This document shows, in pieces, positions 1 through 8,985 of a DNA stretch of 64,000 bases (its first letter is position 1; every line of letters starts with the position of its first letter). The notes under the pieces are model-generated. The model was not told the origin of the DNA. It worked only from the letters and a program-made list of their open reading frames with translations, and searched no databases. Origin of the DNA: Rhodobacterales bacterium (GTDB lineage: Bacteria; Pseudomonadota; Alphaproteobacteria; Rhizobiales; Stappiaceae); contig VIRH01000137.1 in assembly GCA_008107755.1 (NCBI GenBank), positions 62,001-126,000 of the forward strand, in the 5' to 3' direction. The position numbers and the translations under genes are program-made.

Positions 1-630
1 CGCGTCGCCTTCACAAAAGAGATCGGGTCTCAGCGACAGCGCTTCGCCCAGCCGCTTGAGATAACGTTGCATCTCCACAAGAAGCGCCTTGTCGCGAACG
101 ATATCCCATTGCAGAGCCGACGCCAGTTCCTCCAGGTCGAACCGGATCAGCGTAGCCGCATCCACCCTGTAGGGGTCCGACATGTCGCTCGAAAATGAAC
201 CGGCCGCAAACATCTGGAAGGCTGCGAGCGCGGAGGCGCGGGAGCCCGTTGCGCTGACGCCGGACATGGACTCCTCGAACACCCAGTCGGACGGATGCCT
301 TGTTTTCATGAAGGCGGTGACGACCGCCAGATCGGCAGCGGAGGCAAGCATCTCTTCGGCAGTTTCAAAATCGCGGGCAGTTGCGAGGGCTGCCCAACGA
401 TCGAGACCGCCGAATTCGAAATCTCGCCACACGCCATAAGGGGGGATCTGGAAATCGGGATAGGTCTCACGCGTCGTTTCCAGAACTGACAGCAGGGCCC
501 CGTCCATTTTTTCCGGAACGACCCGTATGGACGGGAGTTCTCCACCGGAAAGCCGTTGCAGGATATCATGAGCTTTCCGGCGCAGTTCCTGCGGCTTGAA
601 AAGGCTCAGTGTTGAAGGGGAACCGGTCAT
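1..630 (-). CDS. DUF1688 / URC4-family uracil catabolism protein (3' part outside window)
   Basis: The frame is open from the ATG at 630 to the left edge, giving the first 210 residues; family members run to roughly 400, so about half is missing. Family-typical pieces are visible: an RWA segment (GGLDRWA, residues 74-80) and an MFAAGSFSSD stretch (140-149). DUF1688 is the URC4/Urg3 family, needed in yeasts for the URC route of uracil degradation; its exact reaction is not settled as far as I know. The setting fits, because cytidine deaminase and thymidine phosphorylase further along the window would release uracil. It is divergent from the MFS gene. Family assignment is by recognition of conserved stretches, and the substrate is inferred. 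Confidence 0.8.
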   Translation of the reverse strand, partial: MTGSPSTLSLFKPQELRRKAHDILQRLSGGELPSIRVVPEKMDGALLSVLETTRETYPDFQIPPYGVWRDFEFGGLDRWAALATARDFETAEEMLASAADLAVVTAFMKTRHPSDWVFEESMSGVSATGSRASALAAFQMFAAGSFSSDMSDPYRVDAATLIRFDLEELASALQWDIVRDKALLVEMQRYLKRLGEALSLRPDLFCEGDA

Positions 631-920
631 TAAGTCTATCCGCCCGTACTCGTCATTTTTTCCGCCGAACCTGCCGCGTCCCGCCTTCGAGGCCTTGCCG
701 GAACCTTGCGTGCCCCGCCTATCCTTCGACCATAAACTTGTCAAACCGGATCGTCATTCGTCATCATCGCGAATGATCTGAAGAGAATCAGATGCTGGTC
801 GCAGTTCGGTCGCAAATTGCTGCGACATGGCGTCCCGCTCCGGTTCGTGCCGGCCGGACTTGCAACCGGTGGCCCGATGATCCGAGTCAAATAACAAGAT
901 CAACTTCCCGCCTGGACATC

Positions 921-2177
921 ATGCCCGCTGTCGTTTCCATCGCCGCCCTTCTCGCCGGATCCGCGCTTCTTCTGCTTGCCGGAGGTTTGCACGGCCTTCT
1001 TCTCCCCCTTGCCGGCCTCGACCAGGGGTTCTCGGATGCTTCCCTCGGTCTTCTGGGGGCCGGCTGGGCGCTCGGCTACATGAGCGGCTGTCTGTTCGTT
1101 CCCTTGATCGTGAAACGGGTCGGACATGTGCGCTCCTTCGGCGCGCTGGCCTCGCTCGCCGGCATCACGGTCCTCCTCAACCTGATCTTCATGCACCCGG
1201 TCGCGTGGATCCTGTTAAGGGCCATCACTGGCTTCTGTTTTGCAGGGGCTGCGATGATCGTGGAAAGCTGGCTCAACGAACGCTCGACCAGCGAAACGCG
1301 GGGGCGGATCTTCGGTTTCTACACAATGATCAACCTGGGTGCGACGACGGCGGGTCAGCTTCTGCTGACGCTCGGGTCTCCGACCGGGTACTTCTTCTTT
1401 GTGCTCGGATCGATCATCTATTCGCTGTCTTTGCTGCCAACGGCGCTTTCGACAGCTGCATCCCCTGCCCCGCTGACACAGGCGAAACTTGACCCGAAAA
1501 AGCTCTGGCGCAACTCCCCCATCGCCGTCGTCGCGGTCTTCATGGTGGGCGTTTCTAATGGCTCCTTCGGCACGCTCGGCGCTGTTTACGGGCGCAGGAT
1601 CGGTCTGGAAGTTCCCGAGATTGCCGTCATGATGAGCCTGGCACTGCTCGCCGGCGCCCTCATACAGATCCCGGTCGGCATGCTTTCCGACCGGATGGAC
1701 AGGCGTAAAGTGCTGGTCGGGCTCGCGCTTGTTGCGATGTCGCTCGGCTCCAGCCTGTCGTTCTTCGGCGGCGTCAGTCCGCTCGCGACGGTTCTTCTGA
1801 TCGCGGCCTTCGGCGGGGTTGTCTATGCCATGTATCCCGTGATCGTCGCCCATGCGAGCGACCATGCGGATCCGGGCGACTTCCTGCGGATCAGCGGCGG
1901 ACTTCTGCTCATCTTCGGCACCGGCACCATGGTCGGCCCGCTCATGGCCTCCGGCCTGATGACGTTTACGTATCCCGGCGCCCTCTTCCAGGTGACGGCC
2001 GCGGCGCATCTCTCCATGATGCTCTTCGCCATCTGGCGTATCCGCCAGCGGGCGCCGGTGTCGGCAGAAGCCAAGTCCGAATGGGTGCCCGTCATCTCGA
2101 CAGCGCAGATCACCACCCCGGAAACCGTCAGCCTCGACCCCAGGACGGAAATCGACGAGACCGGCGGCGATATCTAG
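921..2177 (+). CDS. MFS transporter, YcaD-like, 12 membrane segments
   Basis: 418 residues with about twelve hydrophobic segments in two halves. The inter-helix motif between segments 2 and 3 is degenerate, while SDRMDRRKV lies between segments 8 and 9, as expected for the second-half copy of the major facilitator signature. The best family match I recognise is the YcaD-like group of uncharacterised transporters. I prefer the ATG at 921 because the protein then starts just before the first membrane helix (MPAVVSIAALLAGS). The frame stays open upstream to an ATG at 792, which would add 43 arginine-rich residues that do not look coding, although a weak AAGAGAA lies before it. Substrate unknown; proximity to URC4 and the nucleoside genes makes a pyrimidine-related compound possible but unproven. 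Confidence 0.85.
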   Translation: MPAVVSIAALLAGSALLLLAGGLHGLLLPLAGLDQGFSDASLGLLGAGWALGYMSGCLFVPLIVKRVGHVRSFGALASLAGITVLLNLIFMHPVAWILLRAITGFCFAGAAMIVESWLNERSTSETRGRIFGFYTMINLGATTAGQLLLTLGSPTGYFFFVLGSIIYSLSLLPTALSTAASPAPLTQAKLDPKKLWRNSPIAVVAVFMVGVSNGSFGTLGAVYGRRIGLEVPEIAVMMSLALLAGALIQIPVGMLSDRMDRRKVLVGLALVAMSLGSSLSFFGGVSPLATVLLIAAFGGVVYAMYPVIVAHASDHADPGDFLRISGGLLLIFGTGTMVGPLMASGLMTFTYPGALFQVTAAAHLSMMLFAIWRIRQRAPVSAEAKSEWVPVISTAQITTPETVSLDPRTEIDETGGDI

Positions 2178-2432
2178 CGCCTGTCCAATTCGGGACCGTC
2201 CTTGTGGTCCTCCTCGGCGCAAGGATGTGGCGACGAGTTGCCCTGTGTCCGCGGCTGGGTTGGGGTCGGGAACAAAAGATCCGCCACACGCTCCGCCTCA
2301 TCCTGAGGAAGCGTGAACGCGCTGCCTCGAACAATGGGCCGCGCATCCGGTAAAGGCTATCTCCGGATCTGCCGCTTCTCGTCAGGATCGGGCTTCGCGT
2401 TAGATAAGCAAAGCCCGGTCCTGGTGTCCGTC
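2178..2432. other. Convergent intergenic region with a REP-like element
   Basis: 255 bases between the MFS gene and the hydroxyacid dehydrogenase, which point at each other. Apart from the REP-like palindrome at 2296-2338 I see no gene or strong terminator. Confidence 0.6.
2296..2338 (+). repeat. REP-like palindromic element, copy 1
   Basis: Begins CCTCATCCTGAGGA, continues with a GCGTGAACGC core and ends CTCGAACAATGGG. The same layout (a CCTCAT-x-CTGAGGA head, a variable GC-rich core and a CTCGAA-x-ATGGG tail) recurs at 21908-21950 and 22011-22053, always between genes. This is the common intergenic palindrome type of rhizobial genomes. Confidence 0.7.
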
Positions 2433-3332
2433 CTATTTCTTCGGCAAGCCGTTCACGCGGGCGATGTAGTCCGGAAGATGGGGAACGTAGTCCTCGGCTC
2501 CGTCGCCGCCATTGGTCACTGAAATCGCGTAGGAATTCTTCACGGCACTTGAAAGCGAAGTGACGAAACGGGCGTCGTTGGCCATGCCTTCCACGTATTT
2601 CATGTCCTTGTAGGCATTGGACAGGGTGAACTTGTGTGCCTCGCGGTTTCCTTCCAGCGTATAGGCCATGAAAGTCTGATAGAAACCGCAGTCCATGCGG
2701 CTGCCGCGGATGACGCTGTCGAATGTCTCGGGCGAAATCCCAACCTTTCCGGCAAGCGCCAGCGCTTCGGCATAAAGAGCACCATAGCCGAGCGAAAGGA
2801 AGTTGTTGATCAGCTTCATCCGGTGTCCGTCGCCGAGCTTGCCAAGATGCACGATCTTGGAGGCACAGGCGTTCAGAACGGGTTCCACCCGTGAAAAGAC
2901 CTCCTCGCTGCAGCCGACCATGCATTGCAGCTCTCCGGCTTCGGCCTGGACCGGCGTTCCACCGAGGGGCGCGTCGGCATAGGCAACGTCGAGAGTTTGC
3001 AGATCCTCCGCCAGCCGTTCTGTCGAGGACGGATCGGCGGTCGAGCAGTCGATGATCACAGAGCCCTCGGCGAGCCCGGGCTTCAGACCCATGACAACCG
3101 CTTCCACGGCCTTGGAGTCCGTCAGGCAGATGAAAATCACGGACGAGGCGGCCGCAAGCTCCTCCAGATTGCCGGCTTCCCTTGCACCGCGCCCGACCAG
3201 ATCCTCGACAGGCGCGCGGTTGCGATGCGCGATCGTGGTCAGCTCAAAGCCTTTTTCCAGAAGGTTCTTCGCCATGCCGTGTCCCATCAAGCCTACACCG
3301 ACGAACCCGACTTTTTCCGTGCTCTTGCTCAT
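2433..3332 (-). CDS. NAD(P)-dependent beta-hydroxyacid dehydrogenase (3-hydroxyisobutyrate dehydrogenase-like)
   Basis: 299 residues, normal for the family. The Rossmann motif G12-x-G14-x-x-G17 is followed by a substrate-site segment DAPLGGTP (120-127), a variant of the usual DAPVSGG, and by the catalytic lysine K173 with N177 in the GDGHRMKLINN stretch. These enzymes oxidise short beta-hydroxy acids such as 3-hydroxyisobutyrate, 3-hydroxypropionate, tartronate or L-serine; the sequence alone does not say which. The start at 3332 is chosen over an upstream in-frame ATG because GGAAGGAA lies about 12 bases before it. It sits 237 bases beyond adenosine deaminase on the same strand. A role in handling 3-hydroxypropionate from uracil breakdown is an inference. 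Confidence 0.85.
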   Translation of the reverse strand: MSKSTEKVGFVGVGLMGHGMAKNLLEKGFELTTIAHRNRAPVEDLVGRGAREAGNLEELAAASSVIFICLTDSKAVEAVVMGLKPGLAEGSVIIDCSTADPSSTERLAEDLQTLDVAYADAPLGGTPVQAEAGELQCMVGCSEEVFSRVEPVLNACASKIVHLGKLGDGHRMKLINNFLSLGYGALYAEALALAGKVGISPETFDSVIRGSRMDCGFYQTFMAYTLEGNREAHKFTLSNAYKDMKYVEGMANDARFVTSLSSAVKNSYAISVTNGGDGAEDYVPHLPDYIARVNGLPKK

Positions 3333-3569
3333 TTTACCTGGCGTTCCTTCCTCTTTGATCCGTGATCTCCCCGTACAGGTGCGCTCTCGCACGAGCCGGG
3401 TGCCCGATTGTCTGTTGCGACGACACGGACCGGCAGGCGCGCATGAAATGGCACTTGCCGATCGGACTGTCGGTCGGCACCTTCGAACGTCACTCGCCGT
3501 TTGGCAAGCTATCCGGAAGTCTGCGGGGCTGTCTTTGGCCGGGCGAGGTGTTCCCCGAACGGCTCGGTC

Positions 3570-4562
3570 CTAGCGTGCTGCGCTGTCCAGCCGGACGAGC
3601 AGGCGCTTCTTGGTGGCGTTGTCGCAAAAGGCCGCTTCGATGGCGGTACGGGTCACTTCCATCTGATCCTCGTGGCTCCAGCCGAAGGTCTGCGAGACGG
3701 ACGCGTATTCCTTGCCCAGTGTGGTCCCGAAATACGGCGGATCATCGGAATTGAGCGTGATCTTCACGCCTTCCCGGCGCAGCATGTTGACCGGATGAAA
3801 GCGCAGATGCGTATAGACGCCGAGGGCAATGTTGGAGCCGGGACAGACTTCCAGAACGATGTCCTCGTCGACCAGCCTGCGCAGGAGTTCACGGTCCTCG
3901 ATGGCCCTGACGCCATGGCCGATCCGCTTCACCCTGAGGAATTCCAGAGCCGCGATAACGCTGTCAGGCCCGCCGAATTCGCCTGCATGGGCGGTCGTGC
4001 CCAGACCTGCCTCGGACGCCATGCGAAAGGCCTTGGCGAAGTTGGCCGGATGGCCGGAACGCTCATCGCCTGCAAGGCCGAACCCGGTGACCAGAGGATG
4101 CGGATTGCCGATCACTTCCTTGACGACACGCTCGACCGCCCCGGATCCGAAGTGACGGACGCCGATTGCGATCATGCGGCCCTCGATGGCGGTTTCGTTC
4201 TTGGCCCGCTCGATACCGGCCGCCAGCCCCTCCACATAGGAGCGGTAGGACAGGCCCGCGGCCTGGGCGTGGTCCGGGGAAACAAAAATTTCGCCATAGA
4301 TCGCGCCTTCCGCCGCCAGCAGCCGAAAATAGGTCTCGGACAGCAGGGCGTAGTCGGCGGGCGTCTTGAACACCGAGCTGACGGTGTCATAGGCTTTCAG
4401 GAAGCTGGAAAAATCCGACCAAAGATATTTGCCGTTCCCGTCGACGACGGCGGAGACATCAACACCGTATTGCGCCGCCAGCCGCCGGACAAGCGTCGGC
4501 GGGGCCGCACCCTCGATGTGACAATGCAGTTCCACCTTAGGAACCGTGACGGGAACGCTCAT
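3570..4562 (-). CDS. add: Adenosine deaminase
   Basis: 330 residues. The zinc and catalytic motifs are all present: HCH at 13-15, HAGE at 192-195, GHG at 215-217 and SDDP at 272-275. It hydrolyses adenosine and deoxyadenosine to inosine and deoxyinosine plus ammonia in the cytoplasm, feeding the purine nucleoside phosphorylase encoded upstream. An adenine deaminase of the same fold cannot be excluded, but the nucleoside context favours adenosine. It lies 91 bases after deoB on the same strand and is likely the last gene of the salvage operon. Confidence 0.93.
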   Translation of the reverse strand: MSVPVTVPKVELHCHIEGAAPPTLVRRLAAQYGVDVSAVVDGNGKYLWSDFSSFLKAYDTVSSVFKTPADYALLSETYFRLLAAEGAIYGEIFVSPDHAQAAGLSYRSYVEGLAAGIERAKNETAIEGRMIAIGVRHFGSGAVERVVKEVIGNPHPLVTGFGLAGDERSGHPANFAKAFRMASEAGLGTTAHAGEFGGPDSVIAALEFLRVKRIGHGVRAIEDRELLRRLVDEDIVLEVCPGSNIALGVYTHLRFHPVNMLRREGVKITLNSDDPPYFGTTLGKEYASVSQTFGWSHEDQMEVTRTAIEAAFCDNATKKRLLVRLDSAAR

Positions 4563-4653
4563 GACTGGCGGATCCTCAAATGGCGTGAATGCCGGAGTTG
4601 GGGAAGACAGCGGCTACTGTGCCCGATTCCCGGTGGCGCTTGAACGGGTAGGC

Positions 4654-5874
4654 CTACAAAAAACTGGTGCCGTCCGGACCGGAATCAATACCGAGATGAT
4701 CGGCAACGCTCTCGCCGATATCCGCGAAGGTCTTGCGACCGCCAATGCCCCTGCCCTCAAGGCCAGCGCCAGTCGCGATCACTGGCACGTGCTCCCGGGT
4801 GTGGTCCGTGCCCTCCCAGGTGGGATCACAGCCATGGTCCGCCGTCAGGATGAGGATGTCCCCTTCCCTCAGCTTGTCGATCATTTCCGGCAGCCGGCGG
4901 TCGAAATGCTCCAGGGCCGCGGCGTAGCCCGGCACGTCGCGCCGGTGACCGTAGAGCATGTCGAAATCAACGAAATTGGCGAACACCATATCTCCGTCGC
5001 CGGCCTGATCCATTGCCTCCAGCGTCCTGTCGAACAGCTGGTCGTTGCCTGCCCCCTTCAGCACCTTGCCGACACCCTGGTGCGCGAAGATGTCGGAGAT
5101 CTTGCCGACGCCGTAGACCGTGCGGCCGGCATCGGCGAGCCGGTCAAGAAGCGTCGGGGCCGGGGGGAGCACGGAATAGTCACGGCGGTTCGCGGTCCGC
5201 TCGAACGTCTCCGCCGTCTCGCCCACGAAGGGGCGGGCGATCACCCGGCCGATGTTATAGGGATCGGCAAATTCGCGCGCTATCTCGCAAAGGTCGTAGA
5301 GCCTTTCGAGCCCGAAATGCTCTTCATGGGCGGCAATCTGGATGACGCTGTCGGCCGACGTATAGAAGATCGGCTTGCCTGTGCGGATATGCTCATCGCC
5401 GCATTCGGCAAGGATCACCGTGCCCGAGGAATGCTTGTTGCCAAGGATGCCCGGAATTCCCGCCTTGTCGCAGATCCTGGCGATCAGCTCGTCCGGAAAG
5501 CTCGGCACGGTATCGGGAAAATAGCCCCACTCGAAGCGAACGGGCACGCCCGCAATCTCCCAGTGACCGGACGGCGTGTCCTTGCCGTGGGAGGTTTCCG
5601 CCGCATAGCCCCAGATCCCCTCCGGTTCTCCGGAAAAGGTCAGGCCCGGAACGTCCTTGCCTGTCGACAGCCGTCCTGCCGCTCCGAGGCCGAGCCTGTC
5701 CATGTTCGGGAGGAGCAGCGGCCCGCTGCGCAGACCGTCCTTGTCCGCCTTGCCGGCGGCACACTGCGCCGCGATATGGCCCAGCGTGTCCGATCCCGCA
5801 TCGCCGAACTCGGCAGCATCGCCGGCGCCGCCGATCCCGAAACTGTCCAGCACGCACAAGATTGCACGAGCCAT
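4654..5874 (-). CDS. deoB: Phosphopentomutase
   Basis: 406 residues, the usual DeoB length. It begins ARAILCVLDSFGIGGAGDA, carrying the first metal-binding aspartate of the alkaline-phosphatase superfamily, and ends with the metal-site segment DHGCDPTWEGTDHTREH. It interconverts (deoxy)ribose-1-phosphate and (deoxy)ribose-5-phosphate, linking nucleoside phosphorolysis to DeoC and the pentose phosphate pathway. GGAG sits six bases before the ATG. It follows deoA with an 87-base gap. Confidence 0.95.
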   Translation of the reverse strand: MARAILCVLDSFGIGGAGDAAEFGDAGSDTLGHIAAQCAAGKADKDGLRSGPLLLPNMDRLGLGAAGRLSTGKDVPGLTFSGEPEGIWGYAAETSHGKDTPSGHWEIAGVPVRFEWGYFPDTVPSFPDELIARICDKAGIPGILGNKHSSGTVILAECGDEHIRTGKPIFYTSADSVIQIAAHEEHFGLERLYDLCEIAREFADPYNIGRVIARPFVGETAETFERTANRRDYSVLPPAPTLLDRLADAGRTVYGVGKISDIFAHQGVGKVLKGAGNDQLFDRTLEAMDQAGDGDMVFANFVDFDMLYGHRRDVPGYAAALEHFDRRLPEMIDKLREGDILILTADHGCDPTWEGTDHTREHVPVIATGAGLEGRGIGGRKTFADIGESVADHLGIDSGPDGTSFL

Positions 5875-5961
5875 GGCATCTCCTCCAATTGTTCATTGCC
5901 GACCCTGACGGCCGGAAAGGACCGGGCAACCCCGGTCAGGTTCGGGCAAGCGATCGCTTCC

Positions 5962-7278
5962 CTAGGGCGCGATGCGGTCCACGACGCTCGGCCGGTCAAC
6001 CACATCCACGGCTGCACCGATCGTGTAGGCCTTGCGAACGGCGTTCGCCGCAGCTTCCGCGTCTTCTTCCGTCCGGGCGTGAACGATGGCAAGCGGGGCG
6101 TCGGAATCCACCGAGTTTCCGATACCGGCCAGATCGGTCAGGCCGACGGAATGGTCGATGACGTCCTCCGCGGACTTTCGTCCGCCGCCGAGCGTCACGA
6201 CCGCAACGCCGACCGCGCGCGCATCAACACCGGTCACGATGCCCTCCCGTTCCGCATAGACCGGGGCTGTGATCGGTGCCTTGGCAAGGTAGAGCTCGGT
6301 CTTGTCCATGAAGTCGGCGGGGCCGCCGAGAGCGCTGACCATCTGCCCAAATTTCTCCGCCGCGCGGCCGCTGTCGAATGCCTCGCGCATCATCTGCGAA
6401 CCGGCAGCGGCATCCGCAGCAAGACCGCCTGAGGCCAGCAGTTCGCCGCCCTGGGCAACGGTAACGTCCCACAAGCGGTTGTCGACGGCGGTGCCTTTCA
6501 GGAAGTCGACGGCATTCTGCACCTCGACGGCATTGCCGGCGGCAGAGGCCAGCGGCTCGTTCATGTCGGTGAGGAGTGCCGTCGTCTTCAGCCCCGCCCC
6601 GTTTGCGACCAGCACAAGGCTTTCGGCAAGAGCGCGGGCGTCGTCCAGTGTCGCCATGAAGGCGCCCGTGCCCCATTTCACATCCAGCACCAGCCCCTGC
6701 AGACCCGCAGCGAGCTTCTTCGACAGGATGGACGCGGTGATGAGGTCGATGCTTTCCACGGTGCCGGTGACGTCGCGAATGGCATAGAAGCGCTTGTCGG
6801 CCGGAGCGAGATTGCCCGTCTGACCGATCACGGCGCAGCCGACCTCGCGCACCACCTTGCGGAAGAGATCGTTGTCCGGCTGGGTCTGGTAGCCGGGAAT
6901 ACTGTCGAACTTGTCCAGCGTTCCGCCGGTGTGCCCCAGGCCCCGACCGGAAATCATCGGCACGGCGGCCCCGCAGGCGGCAAGTGCGGGCGCCAGCATC
7001 AGCGATACGTTATCGCCGACCCCGCCGGTCGAATGCTTGTCGAGCACGGGCGCGTCGATGTCGGACCAGTCGAGGACATTGCCGCTGTCGCGCATGGCCA
7101 GGGTCAGCGCGACGCGTTCGTCGACGGTAAGCCCCTGGAAGAAGACGGCCATGGCAAGCGCGGCGACCTGGCCCTCCGTCACCGAGCCGTCGGACAGCCC
7201 CTTGACGAAGAAGGCGATCTCCTCCGTCTCAAGCGAACCGCCGTCGCGTTTCTTGCGGATGATTTCCTGCGGCAGCAT
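5962..7278 (-). CDS. deoA: Thymidine phosphorylase
   Basis: 438 residues with the family signature KHSTGGVGD at 81-89 (phosphate-binding region) and the three-domain layout of nucleoside phosphorylase family II. It splits thymidine and deoxyuridine with phosphate into base and deoxyribose-1-phosphate. It starts 14 bases after the deoC stop, which implies coupled expression. The length of about 440 matches the E. coli type rather than the eukaryote-like fusion forms or the longer archaeal AMP phosphorylases. Confidence 0.95.
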   Translation of the reverse strand: MLPQEIIRKKRDGGSLETEEIAFFVKGLSDGSVTEGQVAALAMAVFFQGLTVDERVALTLAMRDSGNVLDWSDIDAPVLDKHSTGGVGDNVSLMLAPALAACGAAVPMISGRGLGHTGGTLDKFDSIPGYQTQPDNDLFRKVVREVGCAVIGQTGNLAPADKRFYAIRDVTGTVESIDLITASILSKKLAAGLQGLVLDVKWGTGAFMATLDDARALAESLVLVANGAGLKTTALLTDMNEPLASAAGNAVEVQNAVDFLKGTAVDNRLWDVTVAQGGELLASGGLAADAAAGSQMMREAFDSGRAAEKFGQMVSALGGPADFMDKTELYLAKAPITAPVYAEREGIVTGVDARAVGVAVVTLGGGRKSAEDVIDHSVGLTDLAGIGNSVDSDAPLAIVHARTEEDAEAAANAVRKAYTIGAAVDVVDRPSVVDRIAP

Positions 7279-7292
7279 GGTGTCGCTCCTTG

Positions 7293-8069
7293 TCAGTAAC
7301 CCGAGCCGGGCGTCTGCTGACGGCCCTCGATCGTGGCGATGAGTGCATCAAGAAGGCGGCGGGAGCCGAACCGGAAGGTGGAAGCCGACACCCAGTTATG
7401 GCCCATGATCTTGTCGGCAAGCGCCAGATAGGACGCGGCGTCCTCGGTCGTCGTCAGACCACCGGCCGGCTTGAACCCGATCACGCGCTCTGCATTTTCC
7501 TGACGCCGTTCCTCGATCACTCTCAGCATCACCTCTGCCGCCTCGAGTGTCGCGTTGACGGCGACCTTGCCAGTGGATGTCTTGATGAAGTCCGCGCCGG
7601 CGGCAATAGCCACGTTGGAGGCGGCATGGATCAGGAGCAGGTCGCCAATCTCGCCTGTTTCCAGGATGACTTTCAGAAGCGCGGGTTCGGGCACCACCTG
7701 TCTGACGCGAATGATCATCTCCTCGGCAAAGCCCTTTCGGCCGTCCATGAAGGCCTTGTAGGGCATGACCAGATCGATCTCGTCCGCACCGTCCGCAATC
7801 GCCCTCGCTGCTTCCGCAACAACGGCCACGGTATCGATGCCGCCGCCCGGAAAATTCGCGACGGTCGCAACCTTGACGCCGGTTCCCTTCAGCTCGCGCG
7901 CGGCCTGCGCAACGAAGCGCGGAAAGACGCAGACCGCGGCGACGGAGCCGTGATCGGTGACCGAGCGCGCCGTCAGTGCGGAGATATCCGCCTCGGTGCA
8001 GTCGTCGTTCAAGTTGGTCAGATCAACGAGACCAAGAGCCCGTTTGGCGGTTTCGATCATGTCGCTCAT
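7293..8069 (-). CDS. deoC: Deoxyribose-phosphate aldolase
   Basis: 258 residues. The Schiff-base lysine is K163 in FIKTSTGK, the second active-site lysine is K200 in GFKPAGG, and D99 lies in EIDLVMPY, matching the E. coli residues D102, K167 and K201. It cleaves 2-deoxyribose-5-phosphate into glyceraldehyde-3-phosphate and acetaldehyde. Its ATG overlaps the stop of the upstream PNP gene by four bases (ATGA), so the two are translationally coupled. Confidence 0.95.
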   Translation of the reverse strand: MSDMIETAKRALGLVDLTNLNDDCTEADISALTARSVTDHGSVAAVCVFPRFVAQAARELKGTGVKVATVANFPGGGIDTVAVVAEAARAIADGADEIDLVMPYKAFMDGRKGFAEEMIIRVRQVVPEPALLKVILETGEIGDLLLIHAASNVAIAAGADFIKTSTGKVAVNATLEAAEVMLRVIEERRQENAERVIGFKPAGGLTTTEDAASYLALADKIMGHNWVSASTFRFGSRRLLDALIATIEGRQQTPGSGY

Positions 8070-8875
8070 TTGCCGACCTCCTTCACAAACTCCCGCAGGA
8101 GTTCCTTCATCCGTTCGGTGCCCTGAAGGGCGACCGATTTCGTTTCGTCGTGGGACAGGGCCTGCTCACGCATGCCGGCGCCGTAGTTGGTGATGATCGA
8201 CATGGCGGCGACCCGAAGCCCCAGGAACCGCGCCATGATGACCTCCGGCACGGTCGACATGCCGACCGCGTCCGCGCCGAGGGTGCGGGCCATCCTGATT
8301 TCGGCCGGCGTCTCGAAGGACGGACCGGAGAACCACATGTAGATGCCTTCGGCCACCGGATCGCCGGTTTCCTCGGCAACCTTTTTCATGATCGCACGCA
8401 GTTCAGGGTCATAGGCGGCGCTCATGTCGAGGAAGCGTTTCTCGTCCTCCTCGCCGATCAACGGGTTCTTGCCCGACCAGTTGATGTGATCGGAAATCAG
8501 CATCGGCGAGCCGGGAGCGACCTCCTCGCGCAGGGAACCGGCGGCATTCGTCGCCAGTAGGATCTCGCAGCCGAGTTCCTTCAAGGTTTCGACCGGCGTG
8601 CGCATGACGGCCGGATCGCCGCTTTCATAGTAATGAGCGCGTCCGGACAGGATGACGACGGGCACGCCAGCCAGCGTGCCGGCAACCAGTTCGCTGGAGT
8701 GGGAGGTCACGGTGGAGATGGGAAACTCCGTCAGATGCTCATAAGGAATGCGCACCGCATCCTCGATCTCCTCGGCCAGGGCACCAAGGCCGGATCCGAG
8801 AATCATGCCGATCTTGTAGCTGCCTTCGCGGGCGGCGCGGACGATGTCCGCGCATTCAGGGCCAAAACCGCTCAT
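8066..8875 (-). CDS. punA: Purine nucleoside phosphorylase, trimeric type
   Basis: 269 residues of the mammalian-type trimeric PNP family. Visible motifs are the phosphate-binding GSGLG (27-31) and GRAHYYE, followed by NAAGSL, SGPSFETPAEIRM and VGMSTVPE. It phosphorolyses inosine and guanosine (and their deoxy forms) to base and sugar-1-phosphate. A sister activity (xanthosine or methylthioadenosine phosphorylase) is less likely in this neighbourhood. It is preceded by a 110-base gap after cdd that is rich in palindromes, so it may have its own promoter or operator although it is in line with the transporter operon. Confidence 0.9.
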   Translation of the reverse strand: MSGFGPECADIVRAAREGSYKIGMILGSGLGALAEEIEDAVRIPYEHLTEFPISTVTSHSSELVAGTLAGVPVVILSGRAHYYESGDPAVMRTPVETLKELGCEILLATNAAGSLREEVAPGSPMLISDHINWSGKNPLIGEEDEKRFLDMSAAYDPELRAIMKKVAEETGDPVAEGIYMWFSGPSFETPAEIRMARTLGADAVGMSTVPEVIMARFLGLRVAAMSIITNYGAGMREQALSHDETKSVALQGTERMKELLREFVKEVGK

Positions 8876-8900
8876 GGAGGGTTCGTCCTTTTCGTTTGTG

Positions 8901-8948
8901 GATCAACCGGTACCGGCACGAAGCCGAGGCAAGCTTGCCGGGTTGATC
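8901..8948. promoter_or_regulatory. Palindrome-dense segment upstream of the PNP-deoC-deoA-deoB-add genes
   Basis: Within 48 bases lie an inverted repeat GATCAACC (8901-8908) / GGTTGATC (8941-8948) and, inside it, two perfect palindromes: CCGGTACCGG (8907-8916) and GGCAAGCTTGCC (8928-8939). All sit in the 110-base gap before the PNP start. This could be a regulator site or an RNA hairpin; which regulator binds, if any, is not visible. Confidence 0.45.
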
Positions 8949-8985
8949 GTTCCTGGAGTGTGGATGAACTCATATAGCTATGAGG

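Noticed and set aside
4546..6432. A 628-codon plus-strand frame opposite deoB and deoA.
   Set aside because: It is antisense to two well-supported enzymes and its product has no recognisable domain; long antisense frames are common in GC-rich DNA.
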